Assembly (NCBI GenBank): GCA_027005175.1
Contig: JALTMC010000079.1
Span: forward strand, 1 to 7,262
DNA from: Myxococcales bacterium
GTDB lineage: Bacteria; Myxococcota_C; UBA6777
Direction: 5' to 3'
Length of the DNA: 7,262 nucleotides
The translations under genes were made by a program, and so were the position numbers. Each line of letters begins with the position of its first letter. Positions within the stretch are counted from its first letter, which is position 1. This document shows, piece by piece, positions 1 to 6,962 of the stretch. Under the pieces are notes generated by a model. It made no database searches and was not told where the DNA came from. It saw only the letters and a program-made list of their open reading frames with translations.

Positions 1-694
1 CTTCTGTGATGGAACGAGACTGCTCCGCAGTTAAAACCTGAGTCGCTTCCGGATAGAGAGAGGCGACTGTCGCCTCTTCAGAGGAAGCCTCCTGTCGCTC
101 CAACACCCCTGCGGGTGGTGCTGAAAGATCCGCCTGAGGATCAGGCTCAGGAACCACCAGTGCTGGGCGTGCGACAGGTGCAGAAGCTGTTGGAACATGT
201 GCTGGAGCGGCCGCAAAGGGGAATGCCTGACTTTGGGAGGTAGCCCCTGGGTGCTGGTCCCACACGCCTTCCCGCCGCTGGGTTGGCTCCTCTGCAACGA
301 CGTTGTCGCCCTCGGCAGCCCCTTCATCCTTCGCAACCCCTGCATCACCCTCGTAAAACTCGGGGAACGACATCCCAGCCATCGTTTTATCTGCAAAATC
401 AGGAGCCTCTTCCTGAAGAGAGATACTCGAAGGCGGAGCAGGGATGGGCTTGGATTGTGTGCGAAAGACATCCTGCCACTCTTCAGGAGCCCCATCTGCC
501 AAAGGGTTGGCCGCAGGAGCTTCCACAGAGGTCCTATCATCAGGCTGCTGGACGCTCACACTAGAACCAACGGACTCAGCATGGACGGGCTCAACAGAGA
601 CGGGCCGCACATTGCCTTCATCATCCTCTTCCATCACAATCCGTCGCCATGCCGTAGGAATGTCAGTGCTTGCTTTTGTGTTTGGCTTGCTCAT
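1..694 (-). CDS. Acidic Pro/Ala-rich protein of unknown function, N-terminal part
   Basis: The frame stays open from an ATG at 694 to the left edge: 231 codons without a stop, the rest lying outside the window. An in-frame TAA sits two codons upstream of this ATG, so no earlier start is possible. A weak Shine-Dalgarno (AGGA on the minus strand) lies 12 bases upstream. The protein begins MSKPNTKAST and has no signal peptide or membrane segment, so the visible part is probably cytoplasmic. Residues 22-26 form an acidic patch (EEDDE). Much of the rest is rich in Pro, Ala, Glu, Ser and Val and looks disordered. The segment around 100-113 (FADKTMAGMSFPEF) is less biased and could be a short docking motif. 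I do not recognise a family. An N-terminal disordered arm of a larger regulatory or scaffold protein is possible, but this is a guess. It is divergent from the sigma-factor gene, across a shared 232-base regulatory region. Confidence 0.8.
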   Translation of the reverse strand, partial: MSKPNTKASTDIPTAWRRIVMEEDDEGNVRPVSVEPVHAESVGSSVSVQQPDDRTSVEAPAANPLADGAPEEWQDVFRTQSKPIPAPPSSISLQEEAPDFADKTMAGMSFPEFYEGDAGVAKDEGAAEGDNVVAEEPTQRREGVWDQHPGATSQSQAFPFAAAPAHVPTASAPVARPALVVPEPDPQADLSAPPAGVLERQEASSEEATVASLYPEATQVLTAEQSRSITE

Positions 695-766
695 GAAACG
701 TTACGATCCTACTCTTCACTAAAGATTAAATGCTGTGAAATGAAAGGATTATCTTTCGTTGTGGAA

Positions 767-784
767 GTGAGTATAACAACTCAC
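767..784. promoter_or_regulatory. Perfect palindrome over the -10 box, possible operator
   Basis: GTGAGT (767-772) and ACTCAC (779-784) form a perfect 6-base inverted repeat separated by ATAACA. It covers the -10 box of the predicted leftward promoter, where a bound regulator could block RNA polymerase. It could also fold as a small RNA hairpin, but it has no following T run. Function is inferred from position. Confidence 0.35.
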
Positions 785-798
785 CTATGTTAACTCAA
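770..798 (-). promoter_or_regulatory. Sigma-70-type promoter for the leftward gene
   Basis: Read on the minus strand, a -35 box TTGAGT (plus 793-798) is followed by exactly 17 bases and a -10 box TATACT (plus 770-775). The boxes match the consensus at 4 of 6 and 5 of 6 positions. A start site near 763 would give a leader of about 70 bases before the ATG at 694. The call rests on sequence alone. Confidence 0.5.
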
Positions 799-860
799 CG
801 CGCCATCCTTGACAAGAAACGTGAAGGAACAAAAAGAAACTTAACTCCATAACGATCAAA

Positions 861-888
861 GCACTTGATATCTGTTGTCATATCGTGC
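861..888. repeat. Imperfect palindrome upstream of the sigma-factor gene
   Basis: The arms are GCAC-TT-GATAT (861-871) and ATATC-GTGC (880-888). They form nine base pairs with a two-base bulge (TT, 865-866) and an 8-base loop (872-879). The element ends 38 bases before the GTG start at 927. It could be an operator or a 5' leader hairpin of the sigma-factor mRNA. No well-spaced -35/-10 pair for the rightward gene is visible: a TATAAA at 891-896 has only TTGATA at 865-870 upstream, 20 bases away. Confidence 0.35.
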
Positions 889-926
889 CATATAAATCCA
901 TTGGGTGATAAATTTGATACGAATGT

Positions 927-2990
927 GTGGAAGTCATGAAAACAACAAAAAGCCCCGATCTTCGTAAGATCATCATTCGCCTCCGAGAGAGAGCAAAGCG
1001 CAAGGTGCCCGACTCTGACGCTGAGGATTTGGTCCAAGAGGTACTGGTTGTTTTGGTGGAGCGGATACAGGACAACCAAGCCATCGACTCACTCCAGGCT
1101 TATGCCGATGGAATTTTGCGCCATGTCATCTATGATTACTACCAACGAAAACGCGATCTACTTTTGCCCAACGACTCCCCCGGTATGGAGCAAGCGGCCC
1201 CCTCTCCGACCCCTGAGCAGCGGGTTGTCTGGATGCGTCACCTCCGTGTCATCGAACAGCTCGCCGAGGAAAACCGCATCGATCAATCTCTCCTCAACGA
1301 ACACTTTGTCAGCGGCGCACCACTGCGCGAGGTTGCAAGCAAACTTGATGTATCTCCGGGTGTTGTCAACGGTCGGCTCTATCGCTTTCGTCAAAAGTTA
1401 ATAAAGCACGCAGGCAACTGTTTTGCCTGGATTCTCGCCATCATCACAGGGCTATGGGATCGTATAACTCATGCCGCAGCTCTCTCCCGTGTCCCTCAAA
1501 CTGCGATGAGCAGCTTGGGACTGCTCATCACAGGCTCTTTGGCTGCATGGATGTGGTGGGGACCGAGCCCCTCTGCCCTCTCGCAATTCAGCACGACAGA
1601 GAGCCACTCGATCTCTGCAGCTTCACACACTTCCCAGTTAAGGCATCTCCGACGGGTAGAACAACAAAAAGCCAAAGACACCATACGTCAAACATTGACG
1701 TTGCAATGGAAGCGACATACGCCGTTAAACGCGGCGACCAAGCAACAAAACAAAACCCAGTTCACGTTGTTGGCTCCACAAGCCAAAGCGAAGGCTTTTG
1801 CAGCACGCCCCACTGCGATCAAAATAAAGGTGACAGTGCTGCGCTCCAGGATCGGACATTCAAAACCATCCTCAAGTCGTAGCGTTCGTACAACAGGAGT
1901 GTTCCGAAATACGGTTGCGATGCCTGTCGTAGCGACAACCTCCACACGGCAAGCCCGAGCAGACCGACAGCAAGCCCGAGCAGACCGACAGCAAACAGGC
2001 TCAGCTGTCGGCAAACGGACTCAGCAGACCCAACCACAAGCTCGACCGACAACACCTGCACCTGCGGCAAGACCTGGTATCTCCGCAACAATCCGTGCTC
2101 GAACAAAGCCTCTCACGCGAGGGGCTGGTTCAGCAGCACCATCGCATAGATCCCCCCAACAGGCGGGATTATCGCAGTTTCCTCACACGACACCAACGCC
2201 CAAGACAGCAGCTCCCTCGCGATTAAGGACCCATACCACTCCGACGAAAAATGCCCCCACACGCCTCGTATTTTTAAAGGTAGACAATGTGTTGTCTGGA
2301 CGGCGTCCTCTCCGAGCTGTGGGGATTCCAGCTTATGGCAGAGCACTCCCAACCACAAAGCAAGGTAGCTCATTCATAGCCAAGCCTCGATATTCGTTCT
2401 GTATGGTACAAGATAACCGCATCTATCGCTGCGACAGCGGGCTGATGAACGACATTAGCGGCCCACAGAATGAAACATTTGGTTGCCAAGGAGCACGATG
2501 CCGCAACATGATCGGCGATGGGCCGAGCCTCTTACTCACACCCAAAGGTACGATCTATATCGTAGGTCCACGTCATTTTCGCATGAGTAAAGATAACGGC
2601 CAGACTTGGAAGACACCAGCAAAAACGCTAACACCTGCCCGACTTTTGTCGCAGGGGAGCCTGATTCTCAACCAACAAGGTCAACTATGGCGGTCCTCCC
2701 AACAGCAATGGAAGTTGGTTCACACCAAACAACCCAGCGTTCATGAGGTGAGACTTCATCTGGAAAAGGGACATCTTCAAATCGAAGATGACACGGGATA
2801 CCGGCTCAAGCTAGACTGGCAAACCACAACCAAAGCCACCACAGCAATGGACCATTTGTTGTCGAAGCAAGATGATCTGAAGAAGATCTCTCCCACTGCC
2901 GCACCCGAAGTTCCATCCCTCAACAACCGTCCTCAGAACTCCACTCCCTTGCCTCCACAAAAAGAAACTCCCATCACCCCCAATCCATAG
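927..2990 (+). CDS. Membrane-tethered ECF sigma factor with extracytoplasmic Asp-box domain
   Basis: The N-terminal part is a sigma-70 family (ECF) factor. Region 2 spans about residues 15-80, with DAEDLVQEVLVVLVE at 31-45 and a DNA-melting helix around 59-77. A Pro-rich linker follows, then region 4 at about 100-161, whose helix-turn-helix includes REVASKLDVSPGVVNGRLYR. A short hydrophobic stretch (165-176) and a likely transmembrane helix (about 191-211) come next. The flanking charges put the sigma part in the cytoplasm and the rest outside. Residues 252-452 are a disordered Thr/Pro/Gln linker with about 36 Lys/Arg and only two acidic residues. The C-terminal domain (about 446-632) has four cysteines (492, 502, 520, 525) and an Asp-box, SKDNGQTW, at 554-561, as in BNR/sialidase-type beta-propellers. 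The end is Pro-rich. At 687 residues it is over three times the usual ECF length of about 200. The start is GTG 927 or ATG 936; an in-frame TGA at 915-917 excludes earlier ones, and neither has a well-spaced Shine-Dalgarno. No separate anti-sigma gene is adjacent. The promoters it recognises are unknown. Confidence 0.88.
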   Translation: MEVMKTTKSPDLRKIIIRLRERAKRKVPDSDAEDLVQEVLVVLVERIQDNQAIDSLQAYADGILRHVIYDYYQRKRDLLLPNDSPGMEQAAPSPTPEQRVVWMRHLRVIEQLAEENRIDQSLLNEHFVSGAPLREVASKLDVSPGVVNGRLYRFRQKLIKHAGNCFAWILAIITGLWDRITHAAALSRVPQTAMSSLGLLITGSLAAWMWWGPSPSALSQFSTTESHSISAASHTSQLRHLRRVEQQKAKDTIRQTLTLQWKRHTPLNAATKQQNKTQFTLLAPQAKAKAFAARPTAIKIKVTVLRSRIGHSKPSSSRSVRTTGVFRNTVAMPVVATTSTRQARADRQQARADRQQTGSAVGKRTQQTQPQARPTTPAPAARPGISATIRARTKPLTRGAGSAAPSHRSPQQAGLSQFPHTTPTPKTAAPSRLRTHTTPTKNAPTRLVFLKVDNVLSGRRPLRAVGIPAYGRALPTTKQGSSFIAKPRYSFCMVQDNRIYRCDSGLMNDISGPQNETFGCQGARCRNMIGDGPSLLLTPKGTIYIVGPRHFRMSKDNGQTWKTPAKTLTPARLLSQGSLILNQQGQLWRSSQQQWKLVHTKQPSVHEVRLHLEKGHLQIEDDTGYRLKLDWQTTTKATTAMDHLLSKQDDLKKISPTAAPEVPSLNNRPQNSTPLPPQKETPITPNP
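1950..1991 (+). repeat. Two tandem copies of a 21-base unit within the sigma-factor gene
   Basis: Positions 1950-1970 and 1971-1991 are identical and encode QARADRQ twice (residues 342-355) in the basic linker. The unit is a whole number of codons, so copy-number changes would alter linker length without shifting the frame. The two Asp residues in this repeat are the only acidic residues in the 200-residue linker. Confidence 0.9.
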
Positions 2991-3055
2991 ACCTCACGAA
3001 GTCGCTCCTCCAACATAGCCCCTATAACAAAGGTGCCTTTTTGTGCTACTCTAAA

Positions 3056-3072
3056 AACTCTTTTGTAGAGTT
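3056..3072. repeat. Small AT-rich inverted repeat between the sigma-factor and lipoprotein genes
   Basis: AACTCT (3056-3061) and AGAGTT (3067-3072) form a 6-base stem with loop TTTGT. It lies 66 bases after the sigma-factor stop codon. No T run follows, so it is a poor intrinsic terminator. It could be a weak attenuator or chance. No convincing promoter is visible in the 137-base gap, although CATAAT at 3090-3095 resembles a -10 box. Confidence 0.2.
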
Positions 3073-3127
3073 GTGCATTAATTACCCCTCATAATCAGGT
3101 TCATGGTTTCACACAGGATAGTTTTGG

Positions 3128-4159
3128 ATGACAGAGTTTCGATATGTATGGATGGGTCCTCTACTTTTTGCAGTAGGACTTTTCGCATGGAGTGGATGTG
3201 AAGGTTGTGAAGAAACAGCAAATGTTCAGAGCCTCCCCTTACCCTTTCAAGAGAACTTTGATCGCCCCACCCTTGGCGAAGCCTGGTTTACAGAACGCCC
3301 CGGTCGTTGGCAGATCGAATACGATACAAAAACTCAAAAAGGAAAACTATGCGTTTGGCAAGCTCGGAATATGCCTTTATTCTTACGCAAATATTTACCT
3401 CGCGATGTTGTCATCGAGTTTGACGCTTGGGCTCATCACCGTGATGGAGATGTGAAGGTAGAACTCTTTAACGATGGAACGTTTCACGCCACAGGCTATG
3501 TCCTGGTTCACGGCGGTTGGAGCAACAAGTGGTCGATTATTGATCGCTTGGATGAACACAATCGCAACTGTCGATACATTCGAAACAAAAAGCGGCATGA
3601 AAACAACATGCGCATCAACTGTCGCCGAATCAAGCGAGGAGGACCTATTCGAAACCGTCGCTATCATTGGAAGATCATACGATCGGGCGACACCGTATTC
3701 TGGTATATCAATGGCCGACTCCACTTAAAATACCAAGATCCCATGCCGTTGTTTGGCAAGTCACACAGGCACTTTGCTTTTGGCGACTGGGTCTCTCGTG
3801 TTTGCTTTGACAACTTGCGTATCTCAGCCTATCAAAAGCCTGTCACGCAAGATACACCAAAGCCTCGCTCACCTGCATCTGCCCCCCTACAGCGTACCAC
3901 ACAGATACCCGCAGCCCCGATCCCTCGCACGATAGGGACGAGCCCAAAACCTCTACAACCCAAGTCCCCTCGTACGCCCCGTCCCATGGTACCAAAAGTC
4001 ACTCGACTGCCATTGCCGAATACGATCCGGTTACATCCGCGTTCCAAAAGGCCCAAGCTACGTATATACCGCCCTCACCTTTACGACCCTTCTCGCTCCA
4101 ATAAACGATCGACACCAACCTTGTACAAGCGCCGAAAGTTCTATATCGAAAAGCGCTAG
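3128..4159 (+). CDS. Predicted lipoprotein with concanavalin/laminin-G-like domain and basic tail
   Basis: The start at ATG 3128 is supported by AGGA at 3115-3118, nine bases upstream. Residues 9-23 are hydrophobic and end in WSGC, so Cys24 is the likely lipidated residue. The lipobox is slightly non-standard (Trp at -3), so outer-membrane or periplasmic anchoring is probable, not certain. Residues 38-236 look like a beta-sandwich of the concanavalin A/laminin-G superfamily, as in DUF1080-type proteins: ENFDRPTLGEAW near the start, VVIEFDAW at 94-101, then WKIIRSGDTVFWYINGRL at 181-198 and CFDNLRISAY at 226-235. This fold often binds or cleaves glycans, but no catalytic residues can be assigned. 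Residues 237-343 form a Pro-rich tail with 27 Lys/Arg and three acidic residues. The gene follows the membrane-tethered sigma factor by 137 bases on the same strand and precedes lon by 41. It may supply the ligand-binding or envelope-attachment part of one system. This link is inferred from position and shared composition. Confidence 0.8.
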   Translation: MTEFRYVWMGPLLFAVGLFAWSGCEGCEETANVQSLPLPFQENFDRPTLGEAWFTERPGRWQIEYDTKTQKGKLCVWQARNMPLFLRKYLPRDVVIEFDAWAHHRDGDVKVELFNDGTFHATGYVLVHGGWSNKWSIIDRLDEHNRNCRYIRNKKRHENNMRINCRRIKRGGPIRNRRYHWKIIRSGDTVFWYINGRLHLKYQDPMPLFGKSHRHFAFGDWVSRVCFDNLRISAYQKPVTQDTPKPRSPASAPLQRTTQIPAAPIPRTIGTSPKPLQPKSPRTPRPMVPKVTRLPLPNTIRLHPRSKRPKLRIYRPHLYDPSRSNKRSTPTLYKRRKFYIEKR

Positions 4160-4190
4160 AACAACGTTCATCGACCCGGTGATAACAGTG

Positions 4191-4203
4191 AGGATAGAGT
4201 TTG
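4191..4203 (+). promoter_or_regulatory. Ribosome binding site that supports the TTG start of lon
   Basis: AGGA at 4191-4194 is followed by six bases (TAGAGT) and a TTG at 4201-4203. The spacing is ideal. An in-frame TAG at 4195-4197 rules out any earlier start, and the next in-frame ATG is at residue 86, inside the conserved N-terminal domain. TTG is therefore the only sensible start. Confidence 0.8.
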
Positions 4204-6714
4204 CGATTCTTCGACGACAACGGAAAAAAAGGTTGGGGTGAGCGAGGAAAAGGGCGGCCCAAGATCCGCGAAGAGCTACCCATTTTGCCCCTTCGCAACA
4301 CAGTGATCTACCCAGGTGTGGTTGTTCCTCTCACCATTGGCCGCCCATCGAGCCTTCATTTGATCGAAGAAGCCCTGAGCAAAGACAAGATCATCGGTAT
4401 CGTTGGTCAGCGGGACCCAGAAAACGATAGCCCTGAAGGTACAGATCTGTTCTCCATGGGAACTGTCGCTCAAATTTCACGAGTGCTTCGCCCCACAGAG
4501 TCATCCAAGAATGTGATCGCTCATGTGCAAGGCATTCAGCGAATGCGGGTGACCCAATACACTCAAAAGCACCCCCATTTAACGGCACAAATCCAGCTTA
4601 TTGAAGAACGTGTCGATGAATCTCCCGAACTGCGCACCCTCTTCAACAGCCTACGTAGCAGTGCTTTGCAAATTGTGGAACTATCCACTCACATCCCACA
4701 AGAAGTATCCCAAGTCATTCAACAGATGGAGTCACCTGGTTATCTCGCTGATTTGATCGCAGCCTATCTCAACATTTCCATGGTTGAAAAGGAAGAGATT
4801 CTCGAATGTTTGGACCTGCGACGACGGGTGCAAAGAGTCCTGACTCACGTTCGCAAAGAATTACAAATGCTCGAACTGAATCAACGGATTCAAGAGCAAG
4901 TGAAAGATGAACTCGATAAGAATCAACGAGAGTACTACCTCCGCAAGCAACTCAAGGCGATCAAAAAAGAGTTGGGAGAAGAGGAAGAAGAGACCGATGA
5001 GTTGGAAGACCTCCGAGAGCGCATTCAGAAAGCCCAAATGCCGCCGGATGTCGAAAAAGAAGCACTCAAAGAACTCACACGTCTCAATCGTATCCCACCA
5101 CAATCAGCGGAATATACGGTATCTCGAACCTATATCGACTGGCTGCTGGACTTGCCTTGGAGTGAAAGTACAGAAGACTCCCTCGATATCGCAGAGTCCA
5201 GAAAGATCCTCAACGAAGACCACTACAATCTGGAGAAGGTTAAGAAACGAATTCTGGAGTACCTCGCCGTTCGTAAATTAAAAGCCGATATGAAGGGTCC
5301 GATTCTCTGCTTTGTTGGCCCCCCCGGAGTTGGGAAGACCAGCCTTGGTCGCTCCATCGCCCGAGCGATGGGACGAAAATTCATCCGTATCGCGCTTGGT
5401 GGTGTCAAAGATGAAGCCGAGATTCGAGGGCACCGACGCACTTACGTTGGAGCATTGCCAGGTAGAATCATTCAAAGCCTGAAGAAAGCAAAGAGCCACA
5501 ACCCTGTGTTCGTACTCGACGAAGTGGACAAGCTCAGCAATGATCTTAGAGGAGACCCTGCATCAGCCCTCTTGGAGGTGCTCGACCCCGAACAAAACAA
5601 CAGCTTCTCCGATCACTATCTGGAAGTCCCCTTTGACCTGTCCAAGGTCATGTTTATCGCCACAGCGAACTTACTCGATCCGATTCCCGCCGCCCTCCGC
5701 GATCGAATGGAAGTGATTGAGATCACCGGATACACCGAAGAAGACAAGCTGCATATCGCACGCCAGTATCTGATCGAGAAACAACATCACGAACACGGTT
5801 TGCCTGACGAACTCATCACATTTGAAGACGATGCTGTGCGCTCTATTTGTCGCAACTATACTCGGGAAGCCGGTGTGCGAAACCTGGAACGTGAAGTCGC
5901 CTCTGTGTGCCGTGGAGTTGCAATGCGGTTCGCCGAAGGTGACGAAGCCAAACAAAACATCTCAACAGAGAACCTGTCAGACTATCTTGGCCCTCCGAAA
6001 TATTTGTCGGATCTCACGGATCGCATCGCAGAGCCAGGTATCGCCACCGGCTTGGCCTGGACTTCTGCCGGTGGCGAGCTGCTGTTTATTGAAGCCACTC
6101 GAATGAAGGGCAAAGGGCAGCTCATTTTAACCGGGAAGCTCGGTGATGTGATGAAAGAGTCCGCACAAGCGACTCTCTCTTATATCCGCACACGGGCCAA
6201 GAAGTTCGGTATCGACGAAGACTTTATGGAAGGGCATGACCTTCACATCCATGTTCCATCCGGTGCAGTCCCCAAAGATGGACCTTCCGCAGGTGTCGCC
6301 CTCTTTACAGCGATGTTATCACTGCTCACAGGCAAACAAGTACGGCCCGATCTTGCAATGACAGGAGAGATTACACTTCGAGGAGTCGTACTTCCGGTAG
6401 GTGGTATCAAAGAAAAGATCCTGGCAGCGCACCGCGCCAAACTTAAGGAGGTCTTGATTCCTCACAAAAATCAAAAAGACCTTGTTGAGATTCCGGACGA
6501 AGTCAAAACAACACTTACAATTCGTCAGATTCAGAAGCTAGACGACGTTATGGAAGCTGTCTTTGTGATGGACACCCATCTCCCAGCCCAACCCCCAACA
6601 GCTCCACCAACGCGACCTCAAGACATCCCACAAGAGGGCATTCCCACCATCCCCCCTGAGCAAGAGCCCTCCTCCCCCGAAACGCAACTCAACTCATCCT
6701 CATCTCAAGAATAA
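4201..6714 (+). CDS. lon: ATP-dependent protease La (LonA)
   Basis: This is a complete LonA protease: a cytoplasmic homohexamer that unfolds damaged or short-lived regulatory proteins with ATP and degrades them. A charged 25-residue lead precedes the substrate-binding LON domain ([14 protein letters not shown] at 26-39, domain to about 220). A helical, acidic coiled-coil region follows (about 220-275). The AAA+ module has Walker A GPPGVGKT at 373-380, Walker B VFVLDE at 436-441, sensor-1 Asn490, a candidate arginine finger Arg502 and sensor-2 Arg560. The Lon protease domain carries catalytic Ser696 in PKDGPSAG and Lys739 in GGIKEK, the Ser-Lys dyad at the same spacing (43 residues) as in E. 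coli Lon. The protein has 837 residues against about 784 in E. coli. The extra length is the lead plus a Pro/Ser/Gln-rich tail from about 791 that looks disordered. All key residues are present, so it should be active. It lies 41 bases after the lipoprotein gene with no clear promoter between, so it may be transcribed with it; a heat-shock promoter was not seen. Confidence 0.98.
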   Translation: MRFFDDNGKKGWGERGKGRPKIREELPILPLRNTVIYPGVVVPLTIGRPSSLHLIEEALSKDKIIGIVGQRDPENDSPEGTDLFSMGTVAQISRVLRPTESSKNVIAHVQGIQRMRVTQYTQKHPHLTAQIQLIEERVDESPELRTLFNSLRSSALQIVELSTHIPQEVSQVIQQMESPGYLADLIAAYLNISMVEKEEILECLDLRRRVQRVLTHVRKELQMLELNQRIQEQVKDELDKNQREYYLRKQLKAIKKELGEEEEETDELEDLRERIQKAQMPPDVEKEALKELTRLNRIPPQSAEYTVSRTYIDWLLDLPWSESTEDSLDIAESRKILNEDHYNLEKVKKRILEYLAVRKLKADMKGPILCFVGPPGVGKTSLGRSIARAMGRKFIRIALGGVKDEAEIRGHRRTYVGALPGRIIQSLKKAKSHNPVFVLDEVDKLSNDLRGDPASALLEVLDPEQNNSFSDHYLEVPFDLSKVMFIATANLLDPIPAALRDRMEVIEITGYTEEDKLHIARQYLIEKQHHEHGLPDELITFEDDAVRSICRNYTREAGVRNLEREVASVCRGVAMRFAEGDEAKQNISTENLSDYLGPPKYLSDLTDRIAEPGIATGLAWTSAGGELLFIEATRMKGKGQLILTGKLGDVMKESAQATLSYIRTRAKKFGIDEDFMEGHDLHIHVPSGAVPKDGPSAGVALFTAMLSLLTGKQVRPDLAMTGEITLRGVVLPVGGIKEKILAAHRAKLKEVLIPHKNQKDLVEIPDEVKTTLTIRQIQKLDDVMEAVFVMDTHLPAQPPTAPPTRPQDIPQEGIPTIPPEQEPSSPETQLNSSSSQE

Positions 6715-6728
6715 CAAATGTTCCAGAG

Positions 6729-6911
6729 TTAAGTCAGCAGCCTGGTTTCTTCACGAAACCCTGAGCTACCACTTGCAAAGCTCAGTATCTTCGGCGTAAT
6801 GCTTGGTCCGCCACCCTCGACAGTGCAGAGAACCACCTGTGGGGTCGGGGCTCCCGGTTTGGCATTCTTGGTGCTGGTCAGGAAGTCCGTCACCAGGGTT
6901 TCTGCTTCCAC
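6729..6911 (-). CDS. Doubtful small ORF or decayed gene fragment
   Basis: A 60-codon frame runs on the minus strand from GTG 6911 to TAA at 6729-6731. It has no Shine-Dalgarno and begins soon after an in-frame TGA, so a proper start is not evident. It encodes a mixed, not low-complexity, sequence including VEGGGPSITPK. G or C occupies 36 of 60 third positions, which is compatible with coding. Its end overlaps the paired hairpins. It lies 51 bases downstream of the glycine-rich gene on the same strand. It may be a small gene, a remnant of a longer gene that lost its 5' end, or chance. I recognise no family. Confidence 0.25.
   Translation of the reverse strand: MEAETLVTDFLTSTKNAKPGAPTPQVVLCTVEGGGPSITPKILSFASGSSGFREETRLLT
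6744..6785. terminator. Two adjacent inverted repeats downstream of lon
   Basis: The first hairpin is GGTTTC (6744-6749) with GAAACC (6755-6760), loop TTCAC. It directly abuts the second, CTGAGCT (6761-6767) with AGCTCAG (6779-6785), an 11-base loop. Both stems are perfect. They start 30 bases after the lon stop codon, where transcription of two convergent genes should end. Neither is followed by a T run on either strand, so classical intrinsic termination is doubtful. They may instead stabilise mRNA 3' ends. Confidence 0.35.
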
Positions 6912-6912
6912 A

Positions 6913-6957
6913 TCGAACCCTATCCATCATCATGGCTTGTAACCATCATAGGTTCGA
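6913..6957. terminator. Long bulged inverted repeat after the glycine-rich gene
   Basis: TCGAACC (6913-6919) pairs with GGTTCGA (6951-6957). After a bulged C (6920) the stem continues as TAT (6921-6923) with ATA (6948-6950). An inner stem ATGG (6932-6935) with CCAT (6943-6946) closes a 7-base loop. On the minus strand it begins five bases past the stop codon of the glycine-rich gene, a fitting place for a transcript end. No T run follows on either strand. A tRNA was considered because of the GGTTCGA motif, but no T-arm or cloverleaf forms. Confidence 0.4.
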
Positions 6958-6962
6958 GCGAT

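Noticed and set aside
31-540. A 169-codon minus-strand frame in the left region
   Set aside because: It is in a different frame from the ATG-694 frame, is rich in Arg, Leu and Ser, and has no start signals. The ATG-694 frame explains the region better.
197-793. A 198-codon plus-strand frame across the left gene
   Set aside because: It overlaps the 231-codon minus-strand frame, which has a good start, a promoter and a plausible composition. The plus-strand translation is Cys/Arg/His-rich and looks like antisense noise.
809-814. A perfect TTGACA on the plus strand as a -35 box for the sigma gene
   Set aside because: No -10-like hexamer lies 16-18 bases downstream; that stretch is an A-rich run without a TATAAT match.
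826-854. GGAAC followed by CG as an ECF-type autoregulated promoter of the sigma gene
   Set aside because: The spacing between GGAAC (826-830) and CG (853-854) is 22 bases, too long for typical ECF promoters.
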